This document shows positions 42,162 through 51,800 of a stretch of 64,000 nt of DNA, in pieces. The notes under the pieces were generated by a model that ran no database searches, was not told where the DNA came from, and saw only the letters and a list, made by a program, of their open reading frames with translations. The stretch covers positions 434,001 through 498,000 of the forward strand of contig NZ_LT630003.1 in NCBI RefSeq assembly GCF_900105615.1, read 5' to 3'. The DNA comes from Lacrimispora sphenoides JCM 1415 (GTDB taxonomy: Bacteria > Bacillota > Clostridia > Lachnospirales > Lachnospiraceae). Position 1 is the first letter of the stretch; each line of letters starts with the position of its first letter. Both the position numbers and the translations under genes were made by a program.

Positions 42162-42752
42162 ATGGTGGAATACGATGATGAGCAGATTATCGCAGTAAAA
42201 AAACAAATGAAAGCTCTGCAGACTGCTAACATAAAAGAACAGGGAATTTACATTGGCGAAGAATATTTTAAGTTTCAGTCAGTTCATATTTTTGATAATG
42301 TCAGTATTTACTTGCCGGAAAGTTTTATTGAAATGCCAGATAAAATAAGAAAAATGAAATATCCATCTGATAACCGGCCTGATGTAATTAAAACGAACTT
42401 AAATACAAATATCAATTTTGCATTCAATTGGCTGGAGAATTTAAATTGTATCAATCAGGGAGAGGAGTTGTCTGGACAGATAAAAGATGTACTTATTAAA
42501 ACGAATCCTTCATTTGTTTTTTATGAAGACCGTAATGGAAAAACCTACAGTGGAAATATAATTAAAATGTTTGATTTTAAAAGCTATGGAATTGACGAAC
42601 AAATGTACAATATGATGTGCACTATATCATTTCATGGCGGTATATTGCATGGTATCTTTAATTGCCTGGATAGGGATTCCGAGGATTGGAAGGAGGTTGC
42701 CTGGCAGGTATTTCAGACATCTATGGAATCTGAACAAAGCAGCGACAGTTAA
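42162..42752 (+). CDS. Candidate effector chaperone (EagR/DcrB-like) of unknown family
   Basis: A 196-residue soluble protein following the second spike gene. A helical head is followed by FQSVHIFDNVSIYLPESF, then a mixed part with NINFAFNWLENL and a last piece ISFHGGILHGIFNC, ending with a WKEVAWQVFQTSM helix. The form, a beta-sheet with an amphipathic last helix and a DNVSIYLP opening, recalls DUF1795 EagR proteins. These shield the hydrophobic N-terminus of Rhs effectors until loading. The resemblance is at the pattern level only. It could also be an adaptor joining PAAR to spike. Confidence 0.4.
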   Translation: MVEYDDEQIIAVKKQMKALQTANIKEQGIYIGEEYFKFQSVHIFDNVSIYLPESFIEMPDKIRKMKYPSDNRPDVIKTNLNTNINFAFNWLENLNCINQGEELSGQIKDVLIKTNPSFVFYEDRNGKTYSGNIIKMFDFKSYGIDEQMYNMMCTISFHGGILHGIFNCLDRDSEDWKEVAWQVFQTSMESEQSSDS

Positions 42753-42783
42753 ATCAGTAAAATAGCCAATGGAAGGAGACCGT

Positions 42784-43314
42784 ATGGTAGAAGAGAACAG
42801 GAAGATAAGCAGCTTGGATACGCAGGAAATAAGCTATCATCTTTCTGCAAACCTGGAAAAATATCTGGAAAGGTTTGAGAAAATCGAAAAGAGGGAAAGG
42901 ACTTTTAACTTTTGTGCCGGATTTTTTACAAATTCCTGGATGGCCTATCAGTTTATGCTTCCAGAATGTCTAATTGCTTGGTCCATAGAATTTGGAGCAC
43001 AGTTTTTCATAAGTATGTGGTTGCTATATGGTAATGTAAATGACAGGTATTTGTCTTTAAAAATAAGATTGGGATTTTATTTGTTTTGGATATTAAAATT
43101 TATTTTATTCGGATTTTTTGGTGACAGATGGCTGTTTAAAAGTATAAAAGTAAGAATTAAAAAAGCCCGTGAAGGTAAGGTTGGAGTGGTCTCCTATATG
43201 ACAGCTTCCGAGAAGGCAGTTGTCTTTCGGGGCGTTTCAGTGGTAGCGTGTTGGATCATCATGCTGCTTTCGGAGCAATGGCAGTTATTTCTCATTGATC
43301 TGATTGTATATTGA
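42784..43314 (+). CDS. Membrane protein, DUF2628-like
   Basis: ATG at 42784 has GAAGGAGACCGT upstream. The 176-residue product has a charged helical head (LEKYLERFEKIEKRERTFN), then spans with FCAGFFTNSWMAYQFM, the type of opening seen in DUF2628 proteins, and three more spans, the last at the end. Its role in this cluster is unclear; a membrane immunity protein or part of the envelope anchor are possible. Base composition is AT-rich like its neighbours. Confidence 0.55.
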   Translation: MVEENRKISSLDTQEISYHLSANLEKYLERFEKIEKRERTFNFCAGFFTNSWMAYQFMLPECLIAWSIEFGAQFFISMWLLYGNVNDRYLSLKIRLGFYLFWILKFILFGFFGDRWLFKSIKVRIKKAREGKVGVVSYMTASEKAVVFRGVSVVACWIIMLLSEQWQLFLIDLIVY

Positions 43315-43362
43315 TGGAAAATATAAGGAAATGTCTTTTATTGATAATTGAGAGGGAATTTT

Positions 43363-44748
43363 ATGGAAGAAAAAGAGATTCTTAAGCAGATGGCGGCAAG
43401 CCAAAACTTACAAAATACAGCTAGTGAATATGTAGTAAGGGGAGCAATGATAAAGTGTTCCAACGGAGAAAAAGCGGCAGTGCTCAATCTACCGGAAGAT
43501 CATGGAGCTTACATACAAGGGCAGCCGCAAATTAATGTGCAGGATAGTAAAACGGCAAATATTCATGGATTTGGAACATGCAAAATGACCGATAAAAAAT
43601 GTACTCCTGAGCTGTCAACTTGGCTAAATGGGAGCAATGAAAACCAAATGTTTGATAAAAATACTCTGAAATATGAAAGCGCTGTTCCTTTTCGTGATTC
43701 CTATTGCATTTGTATGAGACAGGGGGGAATTGTAGAACCGATCAATTCGGGTCAGGTTATTCGTAATCCGGTTCCGAAAAGGGTATATATTACGGATGAC
43801 AGAACTGCTATTGTAGCCAATAATATTAGATTTCAAATTTATGACCCAACTAAAGGAGTGGCGATTGGCCCTGTAGAAACTTGGGAAACAATACTGGAAT
43901 GTGAAAAAATGAAAACAGAATTTGATGTAGTAAAAGCAATACTTGGCTATTCTTTTAATATTGAAGATTTAAGCAGGGAAGAGTTAAGTATTGATGAATA
44001 TGGTACGGAATGGACAAAACAAAATAAACCGAAACCTATTCAAGATAAAAAAGTGATAATACCTACTGTTCCCGGGGCAGGAAGTTCAATGCAACAAAAA
44101 GTCAATATTATGTATGGATTTCAAGCAGGGATGGATATTTTGAAGAATATTGCTAATGCAATTGAACGTACTTATGTCAACTTTTATTTTGAGAGATCTA
44201 GTCTAGGAAAACATAGAGTTACTATATTGGCTGGAACACAATCAGAATTCTGGAAATATTATAATTATGAATTTTTTGATAGAGATAGAAGTTTTGTATA
44301 TGATGTTTGCAAACAAGTTAATAGTTTTATGAGTTATAAAGCTCTAAACGATTACTTTCAATTTGTAACGGAACAATACAGGCAGGCAATTAAAAATGGA
44401 AAATCAAGAGCAAAACTTCTTGTGCAGGAGGAAGAATTGCAGCTAAAAAAGAAAGAACATTATGACTTGATTATTAATTTGAACTTTGAAAGGAAAATAC
44501 AGCGCTTTCAAGTCTACCTATTTTCAAGAGAGAAAAAAATGAGCCAAAAATTAGTCACATTACCACATGAATCTATAGCCATTGTTAAGAGGATAGGTTA
44601 TAGCGGAAAAATAACCAAATTGATAGAATTAATTGATGCCACGGTTACTACAGAAGGAAATGATAAGTTTTGGGAATTGATGGAAAAAGCATTAGAAGAT
44701 GCAAACGATAAGAAGACTAAAATTAATTTAGCGGATTTATCAGATTAA
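43363..44748 (+). CDS. DUF4280 PAAR-like tip protein with large unknown C-terminal domain
   Basis: ATG at 43363 has GAGAGGGAATTTT before it. Residues about 15-125 are a DUF4280 PAAR-like domain: VVRGAMIKCSNGEKAAVLNL, then GFGTCKMTDKKCTPEL and SYCICMRQGGIVEPINSGQ, with the metal-binding Cys set. This forms the sharp tip on the spike. The remaining 330 residues are not recognised and are rich in helices and charged strips (VNFYFERSSLGKHRVTILAG, a Lys-rich stretch near 350). A toxin is likely because DUF4280 tips often carry one. The TPR lipoprotein gene follows 28 bases later and might be its immunity protein. Confidence 0.75.
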   Translation: MEEKEILKQMAASQNLQNTASEYVVRGAMIKCSNGEKAAVLNLPEDHGAYIQGQPQINVQDSKTANIHGFGTCKMTDKKCTPELSTWLNGSNENQMFDKNTLKYESAVPFRDSYCICMRQGGIVEPINSGQVIRNPVPKRVYITDDRTAIVANNIRFQIYDPTKGVAIGPVETWETILECEKMKTEFDVVKAILGYSFNIEDLSREELSIDEYGTEWTKQNKPKPIQDKKVIIPTVPGAGSSMQQKVNIMYGFQAGMDILKNIANAIERTYVNFYFERSSLGKHRVTILAGTQSEFWKYYNYEFFDRDRSFVYDVCKQVNSFMSYKALNDYFQFVTEQYRQAIKNGKSRAKLLVQEEELQLKKKEHYDLIINLNFERKIQRFQVYLFSREKKMSQKLVTLPHESIAIVKRIGYSGKITKLIELIDATVTTEGNDKFWELMEKALEDANDKKTKINLADLSD

Positions 44749-44776
44749 TAATTAATAAATTTAAATGGAGGAGTGA

Positions 44777-46012
44777 ATGAAGAAGAGAAGATTCATTTGT
44801 TTCACTATAATAGTTTTGTGTATCATAATCCTTTTTGCATATGTTAGAAACCGCCAAAGAAACGTAATACTTATGGATGATACATGGTATGCTTTGGACG
44901 GTAGTTGGATATTGCTATTGAGTCATGGAGAACCAGTTCAAAAGGATTATGTGGAAATAGCAAAACAATTAAAAGGCAATTACCTTGATGTGAATGAGGC
45001 AATAAATAAACTGTCTAAATTAGAGCAGACAGTAGATGTTCAAAATGCACTTGCAGTGGGTTATATACGCCTTTTCAAAGCAGAAGAAGCTGAAGCAATT
45101 TTAAGGAGTATTTTGGAAGAAAAAGATACTGATGAAGAAAGAAGTGTCTGCGTACTTTCTAATCTTGGAGTAGTCGAATCAATGAAAGGTAAATCAGAGG
45201 AATCCTATAAATACTTTTTCGAGGCCAGTCAGAAAAAGATTCAAGATCCCTTTCAGCAGCTTGTAGTTCAATCGAATTTGGTTATTAGGAATGCTTATGT
45301 TAAGAAAAGAAGAGGCGAGGGTATATTAAATGAAATAAGGGAAATTAAAAAATTGATAGCAAATGAAAGAAAAATACTAGGATCTAATCAGATGCTTGGA
45401 ATTTATAATTATCAATCGTTAGGAATTGCGAGCGGTATGTATGATGGTAAGTTTAATAAAGGTATTGAATATATGAAAAAGGCTCTTGAAATAGCAAAAG
45501 TAACTTACCATTATCCAGATTTAGAGGCTTCTATTGAATACTGTTTAGCACTTATTTATGAGGAAGGTGAAAAAAATTATGTTGAGGCGTTAGAACATAT
45601 CAATCAGGCTATTGTTATTATCAATGGCTGGCTTCCTAATAATCATGAAAGTGTTATATCATACTATTTAGAACGCGGAAATATATTAACAGATTTACGA
45701 CGTACAGATGAAGCTATGAGTGATTATACATTTGTATTAGATAATAGCAGCTCTTCCTCACAGTATTCTGTTCTTGCATATTATTACATGGGATATGAGT
45801 ATGAAGAACAGGGAGAAACAGAACTTGCTATAGATGCTTATATCAATGCATATTGCGTAAATCAAAAACTAGGGGAGAAAAAAGTAGAAGAGGACTCTTA
45901 TGATAGGCTTCTTCATTTATACACAGAAGGTAACTATAAGGAGGAAGTAATTGATTTTGAGGAATGGCTTGAAGAAAAAAAAATAGAATATTTTCAAGAT
46001 AGTGTCAAGTAA
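44777..46012 (+). CDS. TPR-repeat membrane protein, paralogue 1
   Basis: The 411-residue protein has an N-terminal anchor (about 5-23) and an outer TPR-like helical part with repeats such as RLFKAEEAEAILRSILEE, GKSEESYKYFFEAS, GIEYMKKALEIAKVTY and GETELAIDAYINAY. The strip ERKILGSNQMLGIYNYQSL is shared with the next gene. GGAGGAGTGA precedes the start. It lies behind the DUF4280 tip gene, and a paralogue plus a broken third copy follow, which is the pattern of immunity-gene amplification. No catalytic motif is seen. Confidence 0.65.
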   Translation: MKKRRFICFTIIVLCIIILFAYVRNRQRNVILMDDTWYALDGSWILLLSHGEPVQKDYVEIAKQLKGNYLDVNEAINKLSKLEQTVDVQNALAVGYIRLFKAEEAEAILRSILEEKDTDEERSVCVLSNLGVVESMKGKSEESYKYFFEASQKKIQDPFQQLVVQSNLVIRNAYVKKRRGEGILNEIREIKKLIANERKILGSNQMLGIYNYQSLGIASGMYDGKFNKGIEYMKKALEIAKVTYHYPDLEASIEYCLALIYEEGEKNYVEALEHINQAIVIINGWLPNNHESVISYYLERGNILTDLRRTDEAMSDYTFVLDNSSSSSQYSVLAYYYMGYEYEEQGETELAIDAYINAYCVNQKLGEKKVEEDSYDRLLHLYTEGNYKEEVIDFEEWLEEKKIEYFQDSVK

Positions 46013-46101
46013 ATTACGTGTTTCTTTATCGTTTGTTCAAAAGAGTGAAACAAAGTTAGCGTTTGACTTAATGGCTATTATGGTTAATGAGGAAATTTAA
46101 A

Positions 46102-47310
46102 ATGCGGTGTTTTAAGTATTTAGTATTTGTATTTAATATCTTAATACTAATAACTGGTTGTAGCAGAAATCAAACGGGCCTGATAGATGATACAGAGTTT
46201 ATTGTAGACGATTCTGCAATTTTAATGCTTTGTAAAATAACAGGTCAAGAGGCGAATAAAAAATTAATGGTACAACTGAAAGGTAATGGGGATTCTTTAA
46301 TTGAGGTAATCAAAGTTTTAGAAGATATGAAACAGGATGCAAGCATAAAGAATGCTTTAGGTGTCAGTTATCTGCGATTGAGGAGGTTTCAGGAAGCAAA
46401 TAGTAAATTTCAGGAAGCACTTCGCATTGCTGTTTCAGATGAAGAGAAAATGTGCATTTTGTCAAATATGGCTGAAGTCATGTTATATCAAGAAAATAGG
46501 GATACTGCTAAATATTATGTAGAAGAAGCTCTAAAACTGGAGGTAGACGATCAGGTAAAAAAGCTGGTTTTACAATCGAATCTTACAGCTATTGAATTGC
46601 CTTTTAAAACAGATTTTATCCAAGAAATAGGAAATATAAAAGAACTTATTAAGAAAGAAAGGAAAATACTGGGTTCAAATCAGTTTATTGGTATTTTCAA
46701 TTATAAGACATTATCTTGGGCCTGTTATTATGCCGGTAATATGAAGAAATGTGAGTATTATATATATAAGGCGTGTAAATTGAATGATAAACTGTATCAG
46801 TATATTCCTGTTGAAGCTAATTTATACAAAACTTTGTCATTTATGTATGAACCAGATTATAATTTGAATAAAGCCTATGATTATGTAAATAAAGCTATAG
46901 ATCTTTTGGAAATATGGCAAGTGCAAGATCATTATGATTTATTAAATTTATATGAATTAAGAGGTAATATATATTTGAATTTAGGGTGGGCCAAACTAGA
47001 CTTGGCAATCAATGATTATGAGCATGTTTTAGAACAGTGCTTGCCTTACCATGACTTAGTTGCAGTATCTTATTATAACTTGGGAAACGCATATGGGTAT
47101 TTAGGAGATACAGATATGATCATTGAATCATATGCGAGAGCTTATTACATTTGGAATTTGGAAGGCTATGAGAATTCTAATCAGAAAATAGAAGAAGCGT
47201 TAAGAAGAATATATGAGAAACAGGACGACAAAGATGATGATTATGAAAGCTGGTTTCAGACTCAAATTATACAGGGAAAAGAAGATTTAAACAAGCTATG
47301 GAAGGAATGA
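46102..47310 (+). CDS. TPR-repeat lipoprotein, paralogue 2
   Basis: ATG at 46102 is preferred over 46087 because GAGGAAATTTAAA then serves it. The 402-residue product has a lipoprotein signal (LITGC) and TPR-like repeats closely related to those of the preceding protein, including RKILGSNQFIGIFNYKTL. The two share layout from end to end but differ in the anchor: this one is a lipoprotein, the other a membrane-spanning protein. Its C-terminal tail (SWFQTQIIQGKEDLNKLW) is also found in the broken copy that follows. An immunity or receptor-decoy role is inferred. Confidence 0.65.
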   Translation: MRCFKYLVFVFNILILITGCSRNQTGLIDDTEFIVDDSAILMLCKITGQEANKKLMVQLKGNGDSLIEVIKVLEDMKQDASIKNALGVSYLRLRRFQEANSKFQEALRIAVSDEEKMCILSNMAEVMLYQENRDTAKYYVEEALKLEVDDQVKKLVLQSNLTAIELPFKTDFIQEIGNIKELIKKERKILGSNQFIGIFNYKTLSWACYYAGNMKKCEYYIYKACKLNDKLYQYIPVEANLYKTLSFMYEPDYNLNKAYDYVNKAIDLLEIWQVQDHYDLLNLYELRGNIYLNLGWAKLDLAINDYEHVLEQCLPYHDLVAVSYYNLGNAYGYLGDTDMIIESYARAYYIWNLEGYENSNQKIEEALRRIYEKQDDKDDDYESWFQTQIIQGKEDLNKLWKE

Positions 47311-47380
47311 TATGTCAGCCTATTTGACTTAATGGGGAGGAAATATATATGTAATATTAATGCTTTCGAAACATCATAAT

Positions 47381-47542
47381 ATTTGGAATTTAGGAGGCAA
47401 TGAGGATTCCAATCAGGAGATAGAAGAAGCGATAAGAAAAATATAAACAAAACAGGTAAACAATTCTGATGATTACGAGGGTTGGTTCCAGAAGCAAATA
47501 ATCCAGGCAAAAGATGACTTAAGAAAACAGTGGGGAGAATAA
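47381..47542 (+). pseudogene. Degraded third copy of the TPR gene (3' end)
   Basis: One frame reads IWNLGGNEDSNQEIEEAIRK then a stop, then continues as DDYEGWFQKQIIQAKDDLRK up to TAA at 47540-47542. It matches the last 50 residues of the preceding lipoprotein, with one in-frame TAA. The rest of the copy is missing. It shows duplication followed by deletion in the immunity-like region. Its stop overlaps the next start. Confidence 0.8.
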
Positions 47543-48237
47543 TGGATACGTTTATAAAGAAGAGAAAAAATTATTATATATTAATGATATTAACTGGTAT
47601 GTTTTTATATCTAGAAGGGAAAATGATATTTATTGAACACTTGATAATAGGTATAATTAATATTTTATACCCATTGATGGATTTAAGATTTGAGGTATTC
47701 AGTACTTTTATTGAGTTGGTAATTATATATGGGGAAATAGTGATATTATTATTAATTTTATCCCGATGGTGCTCAAATAAATATGATGCATGGAGCGGAT
47801 TCAGAAAATCTTTATATTTTTATATTGGCGCTTCAATAATTCTAGAGAAAATTGTTTTATATTTATTTTATTATGTTATTTCAAGTTTGCTAAATACAAT
47901 ATTAGGAATTGTAATATTAACCACAATGCTGAAGATATTGATTATTTTTTCTATAATGCTGATAATATGTAAAATTTCGATTAAAGATAAAAAGCAGGCA
48001 TTTTTCAAGGAAAAGAAAATTCAAAAAAGTTTTATCATAGTAGTTTTAATTACAGTTTGTATTTCGATTTTTGTTATATTGGGACAATGGATTGGCTACA
48101 CTTTTAGCTCGGCAAATTTTAATGATTTATTTAATCTAATGACAGGTGCTACACCTGAATATCTGATAATTGACAAATGGATTCTCCCCTATTTATGCAG
48201 AATATGTGCAGTACTTTTTCTAGTGGACAGGAATTAA
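47542..48237 (+). CDS. Six-span membrane protein, possible immunity protein
   Basis: ATG at 47542 overlaps the stop of the degraded TPR copy (TAATG) and has GGGGAGAATA before it. The 231-residue product is very hydrophobic, with about six spans and short loops, and ends in FLVDRN. No family is recognised. Such proteins often neutralise membrane-active toxins. It lies after the TPR genes and before the Rhs unit, so its partner cannot be told. Confidence 0.5.
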   Translation: MDTFIKKRKNYYILMILTGMFLYLEGKMIFIEHLIIGIINILYPLMDLRFEVFSTFIELVIIYGEIVILLLILSRWCSNKYDAWSGFRKSLYFYIGASIILEKIVLYLFYYVISSLLNTILGIVILTTMLKILIIFSIMLIICKISIKDKKQAFFKEKKIQKSFIIVVLITVCISIFVILGQWIGYTFSSANFNDLFNLMTGATPEYLIIDKWILPYLCRICAVLFLVDRN

Positions 48238-48305
48238 TTAAAAAGTCACCAGGAGATTGAAATAGAAGAGTATCAGCAGAAATTATTTGATAGAAAAGAG
48301 GACAT

Positions 48306-48899
48306 ATGACACGTCTGGAAGCAATGGAACGGTACTTAAAACCATTTATAAACGATCAGATAAAAAGAAAGATAACAGATGTAAAAAAACAAAGACTTGA
48401 TATTATTCCAAATGAAATAGTGGAGATTTTATCAGTAGCCCTTGAAAAACAGAAGAAGCAGATATGGGAACCTGCTTATATGTCCATCTTTCATTTACAT
48501 AGCAGTTTAATGACCGGTACTTATGAATATCAGATTTGCCTTATGAATGGACGAATGTATTTTGATGACGAATGTGTCAGTTATAATTGGTTTCCGGCTT
48601 TTTTATATGATAACCTGGATGAAGAGAGATCTGCTTTATCAGGAGAATTAATGAAAAAATTTGTAAGAATAAAAGAATATGAAATTGATTATGCAGTTCG
48701 CCAGTTAGCAAAAGGATATAAAAAAGTAATGGAAGTATATTTAACGAAAACGCTTGTTGGCTTGTATCAAAATGAAATATTTATAAAATTAAAGAAAGAA
48801 GTACCATTTCACTTTATATTTGGAGATTACATGGGAGAAATACGGTCTATTCTAATTTACGAAGGGGGAAGTGTCGGTGAAGAACATTTTGGGAAATAG
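48306..48899 (+). CDS. Unknown protein coupled to the Rhs gene, possible adaptor/chaperone
   Basis: A 197-residue soluble protein with AAAAGAGGACAT upstream. It overlaps the first 29 bases of the Rhs gene, so the two are tightly coupled. The N-terminal half is helical (MERYLKPFINDQIKRK); the middle has beta strips (YEYQICLMNGRMYFDDECVS) and a last helical part. No family is recognised. Adaptor or chaperone proteins (Eag, Tap, Tec types) are usually encoded just before the effector they load, which is the reason for the suggestion. Confidence 0.45.
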   Translation: MTRLEAMERYLKPFINDQIKRKITDVKKQRLDIIPNEIVEILSVALEKQKKQIWEPAYMSIFHLHSSLMTGTYEYQICLMNGRMYFDDECVSYNWFPAFLYDNLDEERSALSGELMKKFVRIKEYEIDYAVRQLAKGYKKVMEVYLTKTLVGLYQNEIFIKLKKEVPFHFIFGDYMGEIRSILIYEGGSVGEEHFGK

Positions 48900-51800
48900 C
48901 TTTATCATAAACCAGGAAGTAAATATTATTGGAAAGAAGACTGAAGTAAAAACAAAAGGAAAAAGCTGGCCGGATATTTCCTTAAATAACAATGCGGAAC
49001 CAGTTAATATTCCAGCCATTGTTTCTGCTGCACTAGGAGCATTACCTGTTTGTTCCGGAGCAAAAAATATATCACCAGCGCTTATGGCGGCTATGGGAGC
49101 AATTGGTACAGCCGGAACCATACAGGTAACACAAAATCAAACAACAGGACAGTATAATTCCAGTTATATCCTGTCACTTATGAAAGTATTGAATGGTGCG
49201 TATGCGAAGAGTGGAAATCTGAGCGAAGAAGAATTAAAAAAATTAATTATGTTTATGATAAATCAGATGCTAGAAAAAGCAGGTCCTGGATTTTCTCAGT
49301 GGAATCAGGTACTTATAGAACTTATGCAAAGTGCAACTCTGGCTGACTTTATGAAAGGGGTACAGTCCGCTGTATGTGCGATTACCGGAGACCCTGTCAA
49401 TGCTAATACTGGAAATTTTATTTATGAAAAAGAAGATATTCATATAAATGCCACTGTACCGTTGTGTTTTAAACGAACCTATAACCGGATTGATAAAAGA
49501 GAAGGCTGCATGGGAGATGGTTGGCGTCATAATTATGAGATAGAGCTTCTGATCGAAAATGACCGCTACGTTATTATTTGGGAAGATGGACGGGAAGAGA
49601 TTTACATAAGGTTGGAAGAAGGTGGGATAAAAGCACTATTTGGCTGCATCTGCCGTCTGGAAGAGAAAGAAAAGGGCTTTTGGTATAAAACTCAGGAAGG
49701 CATGGTCTACATATTTGATCAGAAAGGTCGTTTAACTGCTAAGAATGATACAAATGGCAAGGGATTGTGTTTTACTTACGGAAGAAATGGAAAACTGGAA
49801 TGTGTTTCAAATGGTTATGGGATAAGCATAAGTTATGGATATGACAGTGTATCGGGACGGCTGATTTCCGTAACAGACCATACGGGACGCAGCATTACAC
49901 TTGGTTACGAAATGGGGCGTTTATGCTATGTTACAAATGCCGGCGGTGAAAGCTACTGCTATTATTATGATAATGATAAGACACTTTACAGGATTCAGAA
50001 CCCAAGAGGTGTAATGGTTCTGGAAAATGAATATGATGATCAGGGCCGTACGCTTTGTCAACATTTTACTGATGGGGGAAAGATTTACTATGATTATCAG
50101 GAAGAAAGTAACCGTACCCTTGTAACCGAGCAGAATGGAAGCAAGGTTGCATATATCCATGATGAGCGATTCCGCAACATCAAAACAGTCTATGAAGATG
50201 GAGAAGAAAGGTTTGCATATAATGAGCGTAACCAGATGATCCAGTATGCTGATAAGAATGGAAACAAGACAAGGTTTTCCTATGATGATAAAGGAAATAT
50301 GTCCCAGGTTATTTACCCGGATGGTTCTAAGAATAACATGACTTATGATGCGAATAATCGCCTTCTTATGTTGTCAGTTAATGGTATTGAAAAACTTAAA
50401 AATGTATATGATTCAAAAGGGAATCTGTTAAGAACTTCGGACGCATTGAACCGGCATCGGGAATTTGAATATGATAAAAGCGGGAATGTCATACAAGTGA
50501 AGCAGCCGGATGGCAGTGTAACATCATTAGAATATGACAGTCGTGGAAACATCACCAGTATTATTGATGAGGCAGGAAGACAGTTGAATTATGAGTATGA
50601 TGATTCTAACCGGGTCATTCGTACAGTGGATGGAAATGGATATTGTACCAGGTTTGCCTATGACAATTGTGATCGAATTTTCTGTGTAACAAATGCTCAG
50701 GGAAAACGGCGTATCTATGAATATACAAAGAATGGGAAAGTAACAAAGGTTATAGATTTTAACGGGGCTGTTGCCAGCCAGAAGTACAATTGCATGAACC
50801 AGGTTGAAGCTTATAGCGGACCGGATGGGGAGGTACTTAGTGCAGAATATGATCTAATGCAGAACGTCATCCGTAGGATTCTGCCAAACGGAGCAGAGTT
50901 GGTTTATACCTATGATGGGTTAAACCGCATGGAGCAGATGACGCTTCCTATGGGAGGAGTCATCTATTATGAATATGATCCAAATGGAAACCGTACTGCA
51001 GTAACCGATCCAAATGGGAACCGCACAGATATGGAATATGATGAGCGTAATCGGATTACCAAAGTAACCGATCCTTCTGGTGCATCCACCCAATATGAGT
51101 ATGATATGGAAGGACATTTAATCAAAGTTACTAACGCTATGGGCAAATCTCATACCTATGTTTACGATGAAGCAGGACAGCTCATCAGCGAGACAGATGT
51201 TCTTGGTAATAAGACTTGCTATGATTATAATGCCTTAGGAAAGCTATCCTGCGTTATAGATCCGGAGAAACGAAAGACCATCTATGAGTATGCTCAGGGA
51301 GGGGATCTTTCCAGAACGATCTATCCAGATGGAACGTTTGAAACTTATTTATATGATAAAAACGGTAATCTGATACGTCGCCAGAATCATAAAGGAGATT
51401 TTCTTGAGATCACCTTTGACTGCCTGAATCAGCCCATTACGGTAAAAAGCAGTTTTGGGCAGGAAAAGCGTTATACATATAATGCTGTGGGAAAAGTGAC
51501 ATCAGTAACAGATACTTTGGGACATGTGACCCGTTATTTGTATTCACCAGGAGGGAAACTGACCTCTGTGATCGATGCTGCAGGGAACCGGACGGAATAT
51601 GCTTATGATGCGTTAGGAATGCTGATTACCATATGCCAGCATCAGGGGAAAGAATTCCTGTTAAATGGAGCAGATCAGAAATTTGTAAATGATTCCGAAT
51701 GCAAGAATCATATTCATATTACCCAATATGAACGTAATCTGGCCGGAGAGATTGAAACTATTACGAATCCTCTTGGATTGCAGGAGCATTATACTTATGA

